Origin: CAZTHM01 sp041946825
Lineage (GTDB): Bacteria; Acidobacteriota; Terriglobia; UBA7540
Direction: 5' to 3'
NCBI GenBank assembly: GCA_041946825.1
Contig: JBHGBD010000014.1
Span: forward strand, 1-64,000
DNA length: 64,000 nucleotides
Of the stretch, positions 7,745 to 14,563 are shown piece after piece. The notes under the pieces are model-generated. The model was not told the DNA's origin and did no database searches. It was given only the letters and a program-made list of their open reading frames with translations. Made by a program: the position numbers and the translations under genes. The stretch's first letter is position 1; each line of letters begins with the position of its first letter.

Positions 7745-8908
7745 ATGGATCGGCTGGTTCTCACCGTCACGCTGAGTTGCTTCCTCGTTTCGGTCCCGCA
7801 TCAAATCCGCCAGAGCACTTCGGAAGAGTCCCTTCGGTCAGTGCTTGCCGCTCACGCTCTCCCTCTCCAGGGACCAGGTCAGGCCTTGCTGCTCACCGAG
7901 TCGCGCCAACACGATTTCTTCCTGCTGGGCGAACTGCATGGAGAGAACGAAATTCCCGCGCTGCTTCGGGATTTGTGGCCACAGTTATGGCAGGCCGGAT
8001 ACCGCCACGTGGCGGCCGAGATCAGCCCTTGGGCAGCGGAACATCTGGAGCGGATTTCGGGCCACGACACTGCCCTCACAAAGAGCCTCTGGAATAGAGA
8101 CCAAGCCGCCACCGTCCGGCAGTTTGCCGCACCCAATCAGCGCGTAATTTGGGGCTGTGACATGGAGGAAGGTCAGCCTGAACGCCTGATCGTCGACATG
8201 TCATCACTGAATCCCGAGGACGCAAATCTCCGGCAAATGGTGGGAATCACAAGCGGCGACTACAAACGAAGTCAGGCGCCTGAATTGCGCCGCCTCGCCG
8301 AGGCCGTCCATCCTGCCCACGATGCAACGCCCGGCGGAGTTTCACTTTGGCAGAGTCTCCGCGACACGCTTCGAATCGAGACCCTGCGATCCGACTCCAG
8401 CACAAAGCTCGCGACGTCGGAGGCCCGCGAACTCCTCATGAAGCGACTTTACCTTGCCCACCATGAAAAGGCGCCGGAGGGCAAGGTCCTGTTGCGATTC
8501 GGCCGCAATCATCTCCACCGCGGTTACGACGCGCGCGGTGTCTCCACGCTTGGCAACTTCGTTGCCGAGTGGGCGCTCTCCCAGAACAAGTCGGTTTTCA
8601 ATGTTGGCGCTTTCGCGGCAGGGGGCAAGGAGCAGTTCGCTGGCAAAACGTTCGACGCCGACGAGCGGCAGGATGAATTGACGTTTGCGCTGCTCGCCGA
8701 GCTCGCCGGAACGAATGCGACGCTCTTTGACCTCCGCCCGCTCCGGCCGATGCTTCACTCCATCAAGACTGCAAAGCGAACACCCCTCGAGGCCAACCTC
8801 CTCTACTGGGCTGACAGTTACGATTTCCTCCTTTGCTATCCAATCGTCACGCCCCTGTCCGAGGATTCCGGTACGACTCCCTACAGGCAAAACATTGAGT
8901 CGCACTAG
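7745..8908 (+). CDS. Exported TraB/ChaN/EreA-like protein
   Basis: 387 aa from ATG 7745 (MDRLVLTVTLSCFLVSVPHQ, signal peptide). An upstream in-frame start at 7691 would add residues before the signal and is less likely. The core begins FFLLGELHGENEIPALLRDLWPQL ... GYRHVAAEISPW. The G-E-x-H-G motif and following Glu are the hallmarks of the EreA/ChaN/TIKI (TraB) superfamily, whose members are metalloproteases, esterases or haem-binding proteins. A later RFGRNHLHRGYD segment could supply further ligands. Function beyond the superfamily is unknown. Confidence 0.75.
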   Translation: MDRLVLTVTLSCFLVSVPHQIRQSTSEESLRSVLAAHALPLQGPGQALLLTESRQHDFFLLGELHGENEIPALLRDLWPQLWQAGYRHVAAEISPWAAEHLERISGHDTALTKSLWNRDQAATVRQFAAPNQRVIWGCDMEEGQPERLIVDMSSLNPEDANLRQMVGITSGDYKRSQAPELRRLAEAVHPAHDATPGGVSLWQSLRDTLRIETLRSDSSTKLATSEARELLMKRLYLAHHEKAPEGKVLLRFGRNHLHRGYDARGVSTLGNFVAEWALSQNKSVFNVGAFAAGGKEQFAGKTFDADERQDELTFALLAELAGTNATLFDLRPLRPMLHSIKTAKRTPLEANLLYWADSYDFLLCYPIVTPLSEDSGTTPYRQNIESH

Positions 8909-8920
8909 CCGTACCTTTCG

Positions 8921-9010
8921 TCCTGAGGAGTCCCGCAGGTTGGGGCGACGAAGGATCTGAAGTTCCGGGAAATGCAGATCCTTCGCCCGCCGCGGCGGGC
9001 TCAGGATGAC
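8921..9010. repeat. Inverted-repeat element between exported gene and selD
   Basis: Arms CGAAGGATCTG (8949-8959) and CAGATCCTTCG (8975-8985) are a perfect 11-bp match. They are flanked by TCCTGAG (8921-8927) and CTCAGGA (9000-9006), which also pair. It forms a long nested hairpin and resembles the TCCTGAG...GAAGGATCTG dispersed elements common in this kind of genome. Confidence 0.6.
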
Positions 9011-9049
9011 GGGTCGCGAGGTTTGCTTTTGAAACCCCCGCGGGCGGCA

Positions 9050-9055
9050 TATAAT
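9050..9055 (+). promoter_or_regulatory. Probable -10 box of selD (near-leaderless start)
   Basis: A perfect TATAAT ends 10 nt before the selD ATG (9066). Transcription would start only a few bases before the ATG, and no Shine-Dalgarno sequence is present. A -35 match is weak (TTGAAA at 9029-9034, 15-nt spacer). The mRNA is therefore probably leaderless or nearly so. Confidence 0.5.
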
Positions 9056-9065
9056 CCAATCCATC

Positions 9066-10106
9066 ATGGACGAGCGCACGCGGCTGACGGCGATGGTGAA
9101 GGCGGCGGGTTGAGCGGCCAAGTTGAGTCCAAGTATTTTGGACTCGGTGCTCAGTAAGCTGCCTAAACAGATCGATCCGAACGTCCTGATCGGCTTCGAC
9201 ACCGCCGACGACGCGGGAGTGTATCGTCTGACGGACGACCTGGCGCTGGTGCAGACGGTGGATTTCTTCACGCCCATCGTCGATGAGCCGTACACCTTCG
9301 GCCAGATCGCCGCGGCGAACTCGCTTTCCGACGTCTATGCGATGGGCGGGCGGCCGATTTCTGCGCTCTCGATTGTGGGATTCCCGAACAGCCAGGAAAA
9401 GACCGGAATCCTCGAGAAGATTCTGCAAGGCGGGCTCGCCAAAATGCAGGAGGCGGGCTGCACGGTGATTGGCGGGCACTCGATTGGCGACGATGAAATC
9501 AAATTCGGCTACGCAGTGACGGGCGTTGTGAATCCGCGGCGTGTCTGGGCGAACGCCGGAGCGCGCGCGGGCGACCGACTGGTGCTAACCAAGCGCATCG
9601 GCACAGGAATCATCGGGACGGCGCTCAAGGCGGACGCCGCGAGCGACGAAGCGGTCACGGCGGCGATCGAGTCCATGACCACGCTGAACCGCGCGGCGAG
9701 CGAGGCGGCGCAGGAATTCCCCATTCATGGCGCGACCGACATCACCGGCTTCGGATTGCTGGGCCACGCGCGCGAGATGGCCGTGGGCGGCAAAGTGAGC
9801 CTGGTGCTCGACCACTCGCGGATCGAATTCCTGCCGGGAGCCCTCGAGTATTCCCGCCGCGGGTTCATTCCTGGCGGGCTCAAGCGCAATATCGAGTTTA
9901 TCTCCGGCTGTGTTGAGTTCGCCAAAGAGATTGCCGAAGAAGTTCGGAACCTGCTCTTCGACCCACAGACTTCCGGCGGCATGCTGTTTTCGGTGGAGGC
10001 GCGCGAGTCCGCAAGCCTGGTCAAAGCCCTCGCCGGGCGCGGCGTGGGCGCGCGGGAAGTCGGCGAAGTCGTGGCCAAAACCCACCCGTTGATTCAGGTG
10101 CGATGA
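9066..10106 (+). CDS. selD: Selenide, water dikinase (SelD) containing selenocysteine
   Basis: ATP-dependent synthesis of selenophosphate from selenide, the Se donor for tRNA-Sec. 346 aa when the in-frame TGA at 9111-9113 is read as selenocysteine: the N-terminus is then KAAGUAAKLSP, with Sec16 and Lys19 at the positions of E. coli Cys17 and Lys20. Gene callers that stop at TGA would start at TTG 9123 and lose the catalytic residues. Downstream are the ATP/Mg motifs FDTADDAGVY, TVDFFTPIVDEPYTFGQIAAANSLSDVYAMGG, GGHSIGDDEIKFGYAVTG, GATDITGFGLLGH and LFDPQTSGG. A hairpin at 9125-9145 fits a bacterial SECIS. The stop overlaps the ATG of the next gene (ATGA). Confidence 0.95.
9125..9145 (+). promoter_or_regulatory. 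Putative bacterial SECIS element in selD
   Basis: Perfect 8-bp stem GAGTCCAA (9125-9132) / TTGGACTC (9138-9145) with loop GTATT. The loop begins with G and starts 19 nt after the UGA codon, within the 16-37 nt window described for bSECIS elements. It would be bound by SelB to insert Sec at 9111. Confidence 0.8.
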
Positions 10107-10561
10107 GCGCCCCGGCAAACGCCGCCTCGCGCTTCGGCACGGCCTGGCTGCTGCTCTGCGGGGCGCTGGCGCTGCACGTGGCGGATGAAGCCCTCACGGA
10201 TTTCCTCAGCGTGTACAACCCCGCCGTCGAAGGCATCCGCCGGAGCTTCCCGTTCTTTCCGATGCCTACGTTCACCTTCCAAGCCTGGCTGGCGGGGCTC
10301 ATCGCAGCCGTCGGACTTCTGTCGGTGCTGGCGTTTCCGGCATTTCAAGGCAGAAGGTGGATGGTCCTGCTGGCGTATCCTTTCGGGATTCTGATGCTTC
10401 TAAATGGGAGTGGGCACGTCGCGGGGTCGATCTATCTGGGGCGGATGATGCCGGGCGTTTACACCGCGCCGTTGCTCGTGGGGACGTCCATCTATTTGCT
10501 CGTGCGGGCTTGGCAGGCGCGCAAGTTGTCGCGCCGCCCGCCAGAGGGGATGCAGGGCTAA
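10103..10561 (+). CDS. HXXEE-like integral membrane protein
   Basis: 152 aa with four to five membrane helices. Start ATG overlaps the selD stop (ATGA), so it is translationally coupled. It has H-V-A-D-E at the end of helix 1 and, later, NGSGHVAGSIYLGRMMPGVYTAPLL, matching the two conserved parts of HXXEE-domain proteins (a His/Glu motif and an N-x3-H ... PG motif); the second Glu of HxxEE is Asp-Glu here. Function unknown. A link to selenium metabolism is only suggested by the coupling. Its TAA stop lies in the loop of a short hairpin. Confidence 0.75.
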   Translation: MSAPANAASRFGTAWLLLCGALALHVADEALTDFLSVYNPAVEGIRRSFPFFPMPTFTFQAWLAGLIAAVGLLSVLAFPAFQGRRWMVLLAYPFGILMLLNGSGHVAGSIYLGRMMPGVYTAPLLVGTSIYLLVRAWQARKLSRRPPEGMQG

Positions 10562-10575
10562 GGCCCGGCGCTACA
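10555..10575 (-). repeat. Partial GTAGCGCCGGGC-type repeat
   Basis: On the minus strand: GTAGCGCCGGGC, loop, AGCCC; the same sequence begins the element at 21226. The plus-strand gene ends inside it (TAA 10559-10561 between GGGC and GCCC). Confidence 0.55.
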
Positions 10576-10641
10576 TCACGAAGCACAACTCCGGCTGAAC
10601 GCATTGCACCGGTGAACCGGCGCGGGTAAGATGGCGGGGCC

Positions 10642-11283
10642 ATGAAAAAAGAGATTCCGTTCCAGCTCATTGTCGGCGTTGCCATCCTCCTGATCGGCGG
10701 GGGCGTGATGGGCGGCGAGTACTACCTGGTGAAATGGCTTCCGCACCACCGCCAGCATGTGCGGGAAGAAACACTCCAGCGCGTCCCCTATAAGAACGAC
10801 CAGCTTGGGATCGAGATTGAAGTCGCCTCGGGGATTTACGGGACAGTCGAGAGTTTTGCGGGAGGCGTGCGAATTACCCGGCCCAAGTTCTGGAGCATCG
10901 GGCCTTCGCTTACCATTACCTCGCAGCCCAATCCCGAAGGAACGTTCGAGTTTGACCCCAAGGTCCTCGCCAAGTGGCAGACGGAGGGAGTCTACGCGGA
11001 ACTCCCCCGGTTTCATTTCTCCCGCACCAGAATCAACAACCGCGACGCGGTGCTGATCTGGCAATACAAGGACCGCGCCATGCTCCTCACCACACGGGTC
11101 ATCACCTCGGAGCGCATCATCGAGATGTACTGCACGCCCGGCAAGGAAGACGAAGACCTCTACATGCAGGCCTGCGAGGAGACCGTCCACACGCTGAAGG
11201 TGGCGGGGCCGGAACCTCCCCCGCCGCCCGAGCCGGTCATCGAGCTGACCTCTCCGCCTCGCCGCGCCAAGCCCGCTCGCTAG
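10642..11283 (+). CDS. Membrane-anchored protein of unknown function
   Basis: 213 aa. N-terminal anchor helix (about 7-30, FQLIVGVAILLIGGGVMGGEYYLV), then an extracytoplasmic alpha/beta domain of about 155 residues, and a proline-rich C-terminal tail (EPPPPPEPVIEL). It has a weak likeness to exported PsbP/MOG1-type folds (SLTITSQPNPEG ... NNRDAVLIWQYKDRAMLLTTRVITSERIIEMYC), but no family could be named. The stop codon lies in the loop of a perfect 8-bp hairpin (11272-11292). Confidence 0.75.
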   Translation: MKKEIPFQLIVGVAILLIGGGVMGGEYYLVKWLPHHRQHVREETLQRVPYKNDQLGIEIEVASGIYGTVESFAGGVRITRPKFWSIGPSLTITSQPNPEGTFEFDPKVLAKWQTEGVYAELPRFHFSRTRINNRDAVLIWQYKDRAMLLTTRVITSERIIEMYCTPGKEDEDLYMQACEETVHTLKVAGPEPPPPPEPVIELTSPPRRAKPAR

Positions 11284-11292
11284 TCGAGCGGG
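11272..11292 (+). terminator. Hairpin around the stop codon of the anchored-protein gene
   Basis: CCCGCTCG (11272-11279) and CGAGCGGG (11285-11292) flank CTAGT, which holds the TAG stop. No T-tract. Could end transcription or protect the mRNA 3' end. Confidence 0.4.
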
Positions 11293-11535
11293 ACTTCAGA
11301 TCATCAATGAACTTGCGGAGTGGAGGGTGTCCGCCCAGGGGGCGGATCCGACGGCCTGATGAATAGCTTCCTACGGGGGTCATCCCGAGGAGTCCGGGGA
11401 GGAGTCCGAGTCTGAGCGGGCCGACGCGGGATCTCGCCTCGCCGTCATTAACAAAGCGAAATTCCTCCTCTTCACTTCGCTCCGGGCCGGAATGACAAGC
11501 GCCAGACGCGTCCGATATCGACCGGTTGGTTCTCT
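11293..11535. other. Intergenic region without a supported gene
   Basis: 243 bp between convergent genes. Contains repeat-like text (TCATCCCGAGGAGTCCGGGGAGGAGTCCGAG ending 11410 and GGCCGGAATGACAAG near 11487) similar in style to the TCCTGAG element upstream of selD. No convincing open reading frame. Confidence 0.5.
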
Positions 11536-12639
11536 TCAGGACTTCGGCGAGTAATAGCCCTCACGGAAGACGACCCGGTATTTCACGTTCTTCCCTTTCT
11601 GGTCGATGATTTTGAGAGGGTTGCCCTGCTGGTCGACCAGTTCCACCTTGAGCTTGTGGAACTTGCCGTCTTTGGTGGGGTTGGAGGGCGAGAAGCCCAA
11701 ACTGTATTGCTGGCGGAGCTGTCCGGCAATCTGCTGGTAGACCGCCGGCATGTCCTGCTGGAAGCGCGGGAAATAGGCCTGCCCGCCGGAGTACTTGGCG
11801 AGGGTGGTCAGGGCGTTGCGCGCCTGCAGGCTGTCGATCGTATCGCCGCGCCGGACGGTCAAGAACTCCAGAATGCTGATGGGATAAATCGCGGCGTCGG
11901 AGCTGCGCGCGATCTTCAGCATCTGGTCGTAGTTGAGCTTGCTGAACGTGTCGAACCCCGTGCAGATGGCGAGGATCGCCTTCCGCCCCTGGATGTCTTT
12001 CATGCGGTCAATCGTGAAGGCCAGGGCGTCATACAAATTGATCTCGCTGAAGCCGGGGATGCGCAGCCGGTCCAGAGCCGATGTCACCTCATAGCGGCTC
12101 TGCGTGAAGTCCTGCAGAATCTGGGGATTCATGTCAAAGGAGACCACCGCAATCCAGTCCTTGGGTTCGACGACCCGGACGAATTCGTAGGCGTCCTGGA
12201 GGGCCAGGTAGAGAAAGCCCCACCACTTGTTCGAGAACTCGACCAGCATGCAGACCGTCATCGGCGCCTCGCTCGCGCCGAAATTGCTGATCGCCTGCGG
12301 CACGCCGTCATCCGACAGGCGAAAGTTGGTTTTGGTCAGGCTGGGAATAGGGTTGCCGTTCTGGTCGAGAACCAGAACGTCCACGTTGACCAGATTCGTC
12401 GTGGTCGAGAGGGTGAAGATCTCGTTGGGGTTGATCTTCTCGGGCTTCTTCTCCTCCTGCTTGGGGGCGGGCGTGGGCGTCGTCTTCTTGGGAATCAGGA
12501 CTGTCTCTCCAACATTGGGCTTGGGCCCGCCGGAACTGGGCTGCTCCTGAGACTGGGTAAATCCCGGGGACGAAAAAACCAGGAGTGTCCCGGCCACCAA
12601 TGACAGGACAAGGCAACGAAGCGAAAACCCGAATTTCAT
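11536..12639 (-). CDS. Exported VWFA-related protein (acidobacterial type)
   Basis: 367 aa from ATG 12639 (GGAGAGGG upstream). Signal peptide MKFGFSLRCLVLSLVAGTLLVFSSPGFTQ, then a Pro/Lys-rich linker (about 30-70). A short beta domain follows (TTNLVNVDVLVLDQNGNPIPSLTKTNFRLSDDGVPQAISNF), then a von Willebrand factor A-like domain (about 125-310). The MIDAS D-x-S-x-S is not intact (CMLVEFSNKWW), so metal binding is doubtful. The C-terminal REGYYSPKS matches the end of many acidobacterial VWFA-related proteins. A second paralogue is at 46900-48036. Role unknown, probably periplasmic/outer-surface adhesion or scaffolding. Confidence 0.88.
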   Translation of the reverse strand: MKFGFSLRCLVLSLVAGTLLVFSSPGFTQSQEQPSSGGPKPNVGETVLIPKKTTPTPAPKQEEKKPEKINPNEIFTLSTTTNLVNVDVLVLDQNGNPIPSLTKTNFRLSDDGVPQAISNFGASEAPMTVCMLVEFSNKWWGFLYLALQDAYEFVRVVEPKDWIAVVSFDMNPQILQDFTQSRYEVTSALDRLRIPGFSEINLYDALAFTIDRMKDIQGRKAILAICTGFDTFSKLNYDQMLKIARSSDAAIYPISILEFLTVRRGDTIDSLQARNALTTLAKYSGGQAYFPRFQQDMPAVYQQIAGQLRQQYSLGFSPSNPTKDGKFHKLKVELVDQQGNPLKIIDQKGKNVKYRVVFREGYYSPKS

Positions 12640-13007
12640 AATTCCCTCTCCAGCGCCCAAAAGCATTCTCTTGTAATGATGTCATTCACCCCCCCTTTGG
12701 TCAACCGCCATGAGAAAAAATAGAGCCCGTCCGGGGGGCGGGGGCGTGCCGGAATAAACGGGGCAAATTCGGATTCTTGCCGGCTTGAGCCCAGCGAGTA
12801 GTGGTTCCATGGAAGGCTACCCCCAGGGGATGTATAACTAGCTCCAAAGTACTGGTCCAGTGAGAATTAGGTTGACATCGTCCGTTAGTCTGGCAAAATG
12901 CTATATGGGGAGCGGTACAAATAAAGTATTGACTTCCCACCAATAGTTCTTTACGCTCTCCTCTCAGTTCCTAGTCAGTCGATCTGATCTAATCAACTGG
13001 AGGAGAG
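12640..13007. promoter_or_regulatory. Upstream region of the repeat-peptide gene
   Basis: 368 bp without a supported gene, shared with the divergent VWFA gene. It is clearly less GC-rich than its surroundings from about 12840 on. It holds an 11-bp palindrome ACTGGTCCAGT (12851-12861), a TTGACA at 12872-12877, and a good sigma70-type promoter: TTGACT (12929-12934), 17-nt spacer, TACGCT (12952-12957). The GGAGGAGAG ribosome binding site lies just before the ATG at 13008. The long leader suggests regulated expression. Confidence 0.5.
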
Positions 13008-13202
13008 ATGAAGAACTTCGTGGTAGCGATTTTTCTGGCCGTGTTGGTTGTCCTGGCGAGCGCGAGCTTGCGCCGCGCTGTCGCCGGCATCGGTGGAGCG
13101 CCCGTTCCAATGCCCAAGGCGAAAATGAGCATTGGAGGAGCGCCGGTTCCGATGCCCAGGGCGTTAGGGATTGGCGGAGCGCCTGTCCCAATGCCCAGGT
13201 AG
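13008..13202 (+). CDS. Exported peptide precursor with three 11-residue repeats
   Basis: 64 aa, no known family. Signal peptide MKNFVVAIFLAVLVVLASA, possible cleavage after ASA (19) or after AVA (26). The rest is almost entirely three copies of (G/S)IGGAPVPMP(K/R) at residues 27-37, 41-51 and 54-64, joined by AKM and AL. The DNA copies differ at third codon positions (ATC/ATT, GGT/GGA/GGC, CCC/CCG/CCT, GTT/GTC, CCA/CCG) while the peptide is kept, apart from the first residue and the K/R end, so the peptide sequence is under selection. Each repeat ends in a basic residue, so a trypsin-like protease would release identical 11-mers. Strong ribosome binding site. Followed by a 7-TM gene and an anchored-protein gene on the same strand. 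Signal peptide-type messenger, surface peptide or RiPP-like precursor are all possible. Confidence 0.8.
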   Translation: MKNFVVAIFLAVLVVLASASLRRAVAGIGGAPVPMPKAKMSIGGAPVPMPRALGIGGAPVPMPR

Positions 13203-13223
13203 TAAGCCTCCTCTTGGCCGCTT

Positions 13224-13271
13224 GAGCGACCCGGGGAGGTGATTTCGCATCTCCCCGAAGCCGGGTCGCTC
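13224..13271 (+). promoter_or_regulatory. Long hairpin between peptide gene and 7-TM gene
   Basis: Perfect 11-bp outer arms GAGCGACCCGG (13224-13234) and CCGGGTCGCTC (13261-13271), with inner GGAG/CTCC arms. It begins 22 bp after the peptide stop and ends one base before the ATG of the 7-TM gene (13272). No T-tract. It could attenuate transcription, stabilise the peptide mRNA, or hide the start of the next gene. Confidence 0.65.
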
Positions 13272-14012
13272 ATGTTGCAGAAGCTGATCACTTACGGACC
13301 CTACGTCGCGAGCACCTTCCTGCAGGTGGCGCTGGTTGCCGTCATTCTCCACAGGCGACTTTGGAAGCGGTTAGGGGATATTCTCCTTTACGTCACGGCG
13401 TTGCTCCTGATTGACGGCGCCGCCCGATCGTTTGTCCTTCACCGTTACGGACTCTCCTCGGATCAGTACGCCTACACGTTCTGGCTCACCGACGTCCTGC
13501 TGACGCTCGTGGCCTTCCTGGTAGTCTGTTCGCTGTTCCGGCGTGCTTGCCGACATGAAGAAAAGATGTGGCGCTTCCTGCGCATCTTCCTGGCGCTGGT
13601 ACTTATCCTGGTCCTCGGAATCTCATCCACGTCCCTGGCACACAACTACGACAACCTGTTCAGCTACTTCATCGTTGAGTTCCAGCAGAATCTCTACTTC
13701 ACCTGCCTCGTCCTGAATACGCTGCTATACGTCCTCATGCAGCAGACCCAGAACGCCGATGAAGAACTGGGGTTGCTGGTCACCGGAATGGGGATTCAGT
13801 TCGCCGGCCCCGCGGCCGGCTTGGCCTTGGCTTATCTGACACGCGGGCAGGAATTCAGCCGCTCGCTGGCGGCCTATCTCGGGCCGCTCTGCACGATTGG
13901 AATGTTGCTGACCTGGTTTTATGCGGTCACGAGGATGCCGCAAGAGTCGCGCGTCCCGGCCCGCGACGAGAGGGTGAAGAGTTGGGAAGTCGTCGCCCCT
14001 CGACAGGCTTGA
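13272..14012 (+). CDS. Seven-transmembrane protein of unknown function
   Basis: 246 aa from ATG 13272; a GTG at 13239 lies inside the hairpin and is less likely. Seven hydrophobic helices at about 6-27, 34-57, 68-91, 99-122, 138-156, 165-188 and 197-220, followed by a 25-residue charged C-terminal tail. Loops are short; the helix 4-5 loop (AHNYDNLFSYFIVEFQQN) is the longest outside segment. No channel, transporter or kinase motif. Neither candidate start has a good ribosome binding site. By position it could be the receptor, exporter or processing partner of the upstream repeat peptide; this is inference only. Confidence 0.8.
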   Translation: MLQKLITYGPYVASTFLQVALVAVILHRRLWKRLGDILLYVTALLLIDGAARSFVLHRYGLSSDQYAYTFWLTDVLLTLVAFLVVCSLFRRACRHEEKMWRFLRIFLALVLILVLGISSTSLAHNYDNLFSYFIVEFQQNLYFTCLVLNTLLYVLMQQTQNADEELGLLVTGMGIQFAGPAAGLALAYLTRGQEFSRSLAAYLGPLCTIGMLLTWFYAVTRMPQESRVPARDERVKSWEVVAPRQA

Positions 14013-14022
14013 GGGAAAAGGA

Positions 14023-14499
14023 ATGTTCTTAGCGTCCCTGATCCTGATTATTTCCACCGGGCTGTTTTTCTTCTACTTCCAGGTAGCTTGCCAGAAGATC
14101 TTGCGCCGGCGATTCGAACAGGAGTACTTCCGCTCCATCGTCAACGCCAACCGCCTGGAATTTCCCGCCATCCGCCAGGCCGCCGAGGAACTCGCGGGGC
14201 CCGTGGATTACGCCCGCGTGCGCATGACGCTGAAGTGCGATTACCTGGCTCTCACCTATCTCCTGAAGAACGCCGCTAACGTCAATCAGCGGTACTCCTA
14301 CGAGGAGCGCCTCCTGATCTTCTATTTCCGCCTTCTATTCTTCTCTCTGGTAGTCCGGCACTACATGAAATTGCGCGAAACGACGGCCATCGTCCGGCTG
14401 ACCTCCATCCTCCAGTACTTCGCCAACGTCGTGGGCCAGCGGGTCAGCCAGGTCAGATTCGGCAGCCTCACCGCCTCCGATTATTTGCTAAGCCTGTAG
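14023..14499 (+). CDS. Membrane-anchored protein, third gene of the repeat-peptide unit
   Basis: 158 aa. N-terminal membrane helix (2-22, FLASLILIISTGLFFFYFQVA), then a cytoplasmic helical region rich in Arg/Tyr (QKILRRRFEQEYFRSIVNANRLEFPAIRQAAEEL) and a second hydrophobic stretch (about 98-110, LLIFYFRLLFFSLVV). Starts 10 bp after the 7-TM stop with AAAAGG before ATG, so almost certainly co-transcribed. No family recognised. Confidence 0.78.
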   Translation: MFLASLILIISTGLFFFYFQVACQKILRRRFEQEYFRSIVNANRLEFPAIRQAAEELAGPVDYARVRMTLKCDYLALTYLLKNAANVNQRYSYEERLLIFYFRLLFFSLVVRHYMKLRETTAIVRLTSILQYFANVVGQRVSQVRFGSLTASDYLLSL

Positions 14500-14563
14500 C
14501 CGCATTTCCCCCGTTTCAGGAAACTCTGTAATTCCTCCCTCCCCGCCTCTATACTCATCCCGC

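Noticed and set aside
9111..9113. TGA in selD as a true stop or pseudogene mark
   Set aside because: Position equals the catalytic Cys/Sec and a bSECIS-like hairpin follows, so recoding is the better reading.
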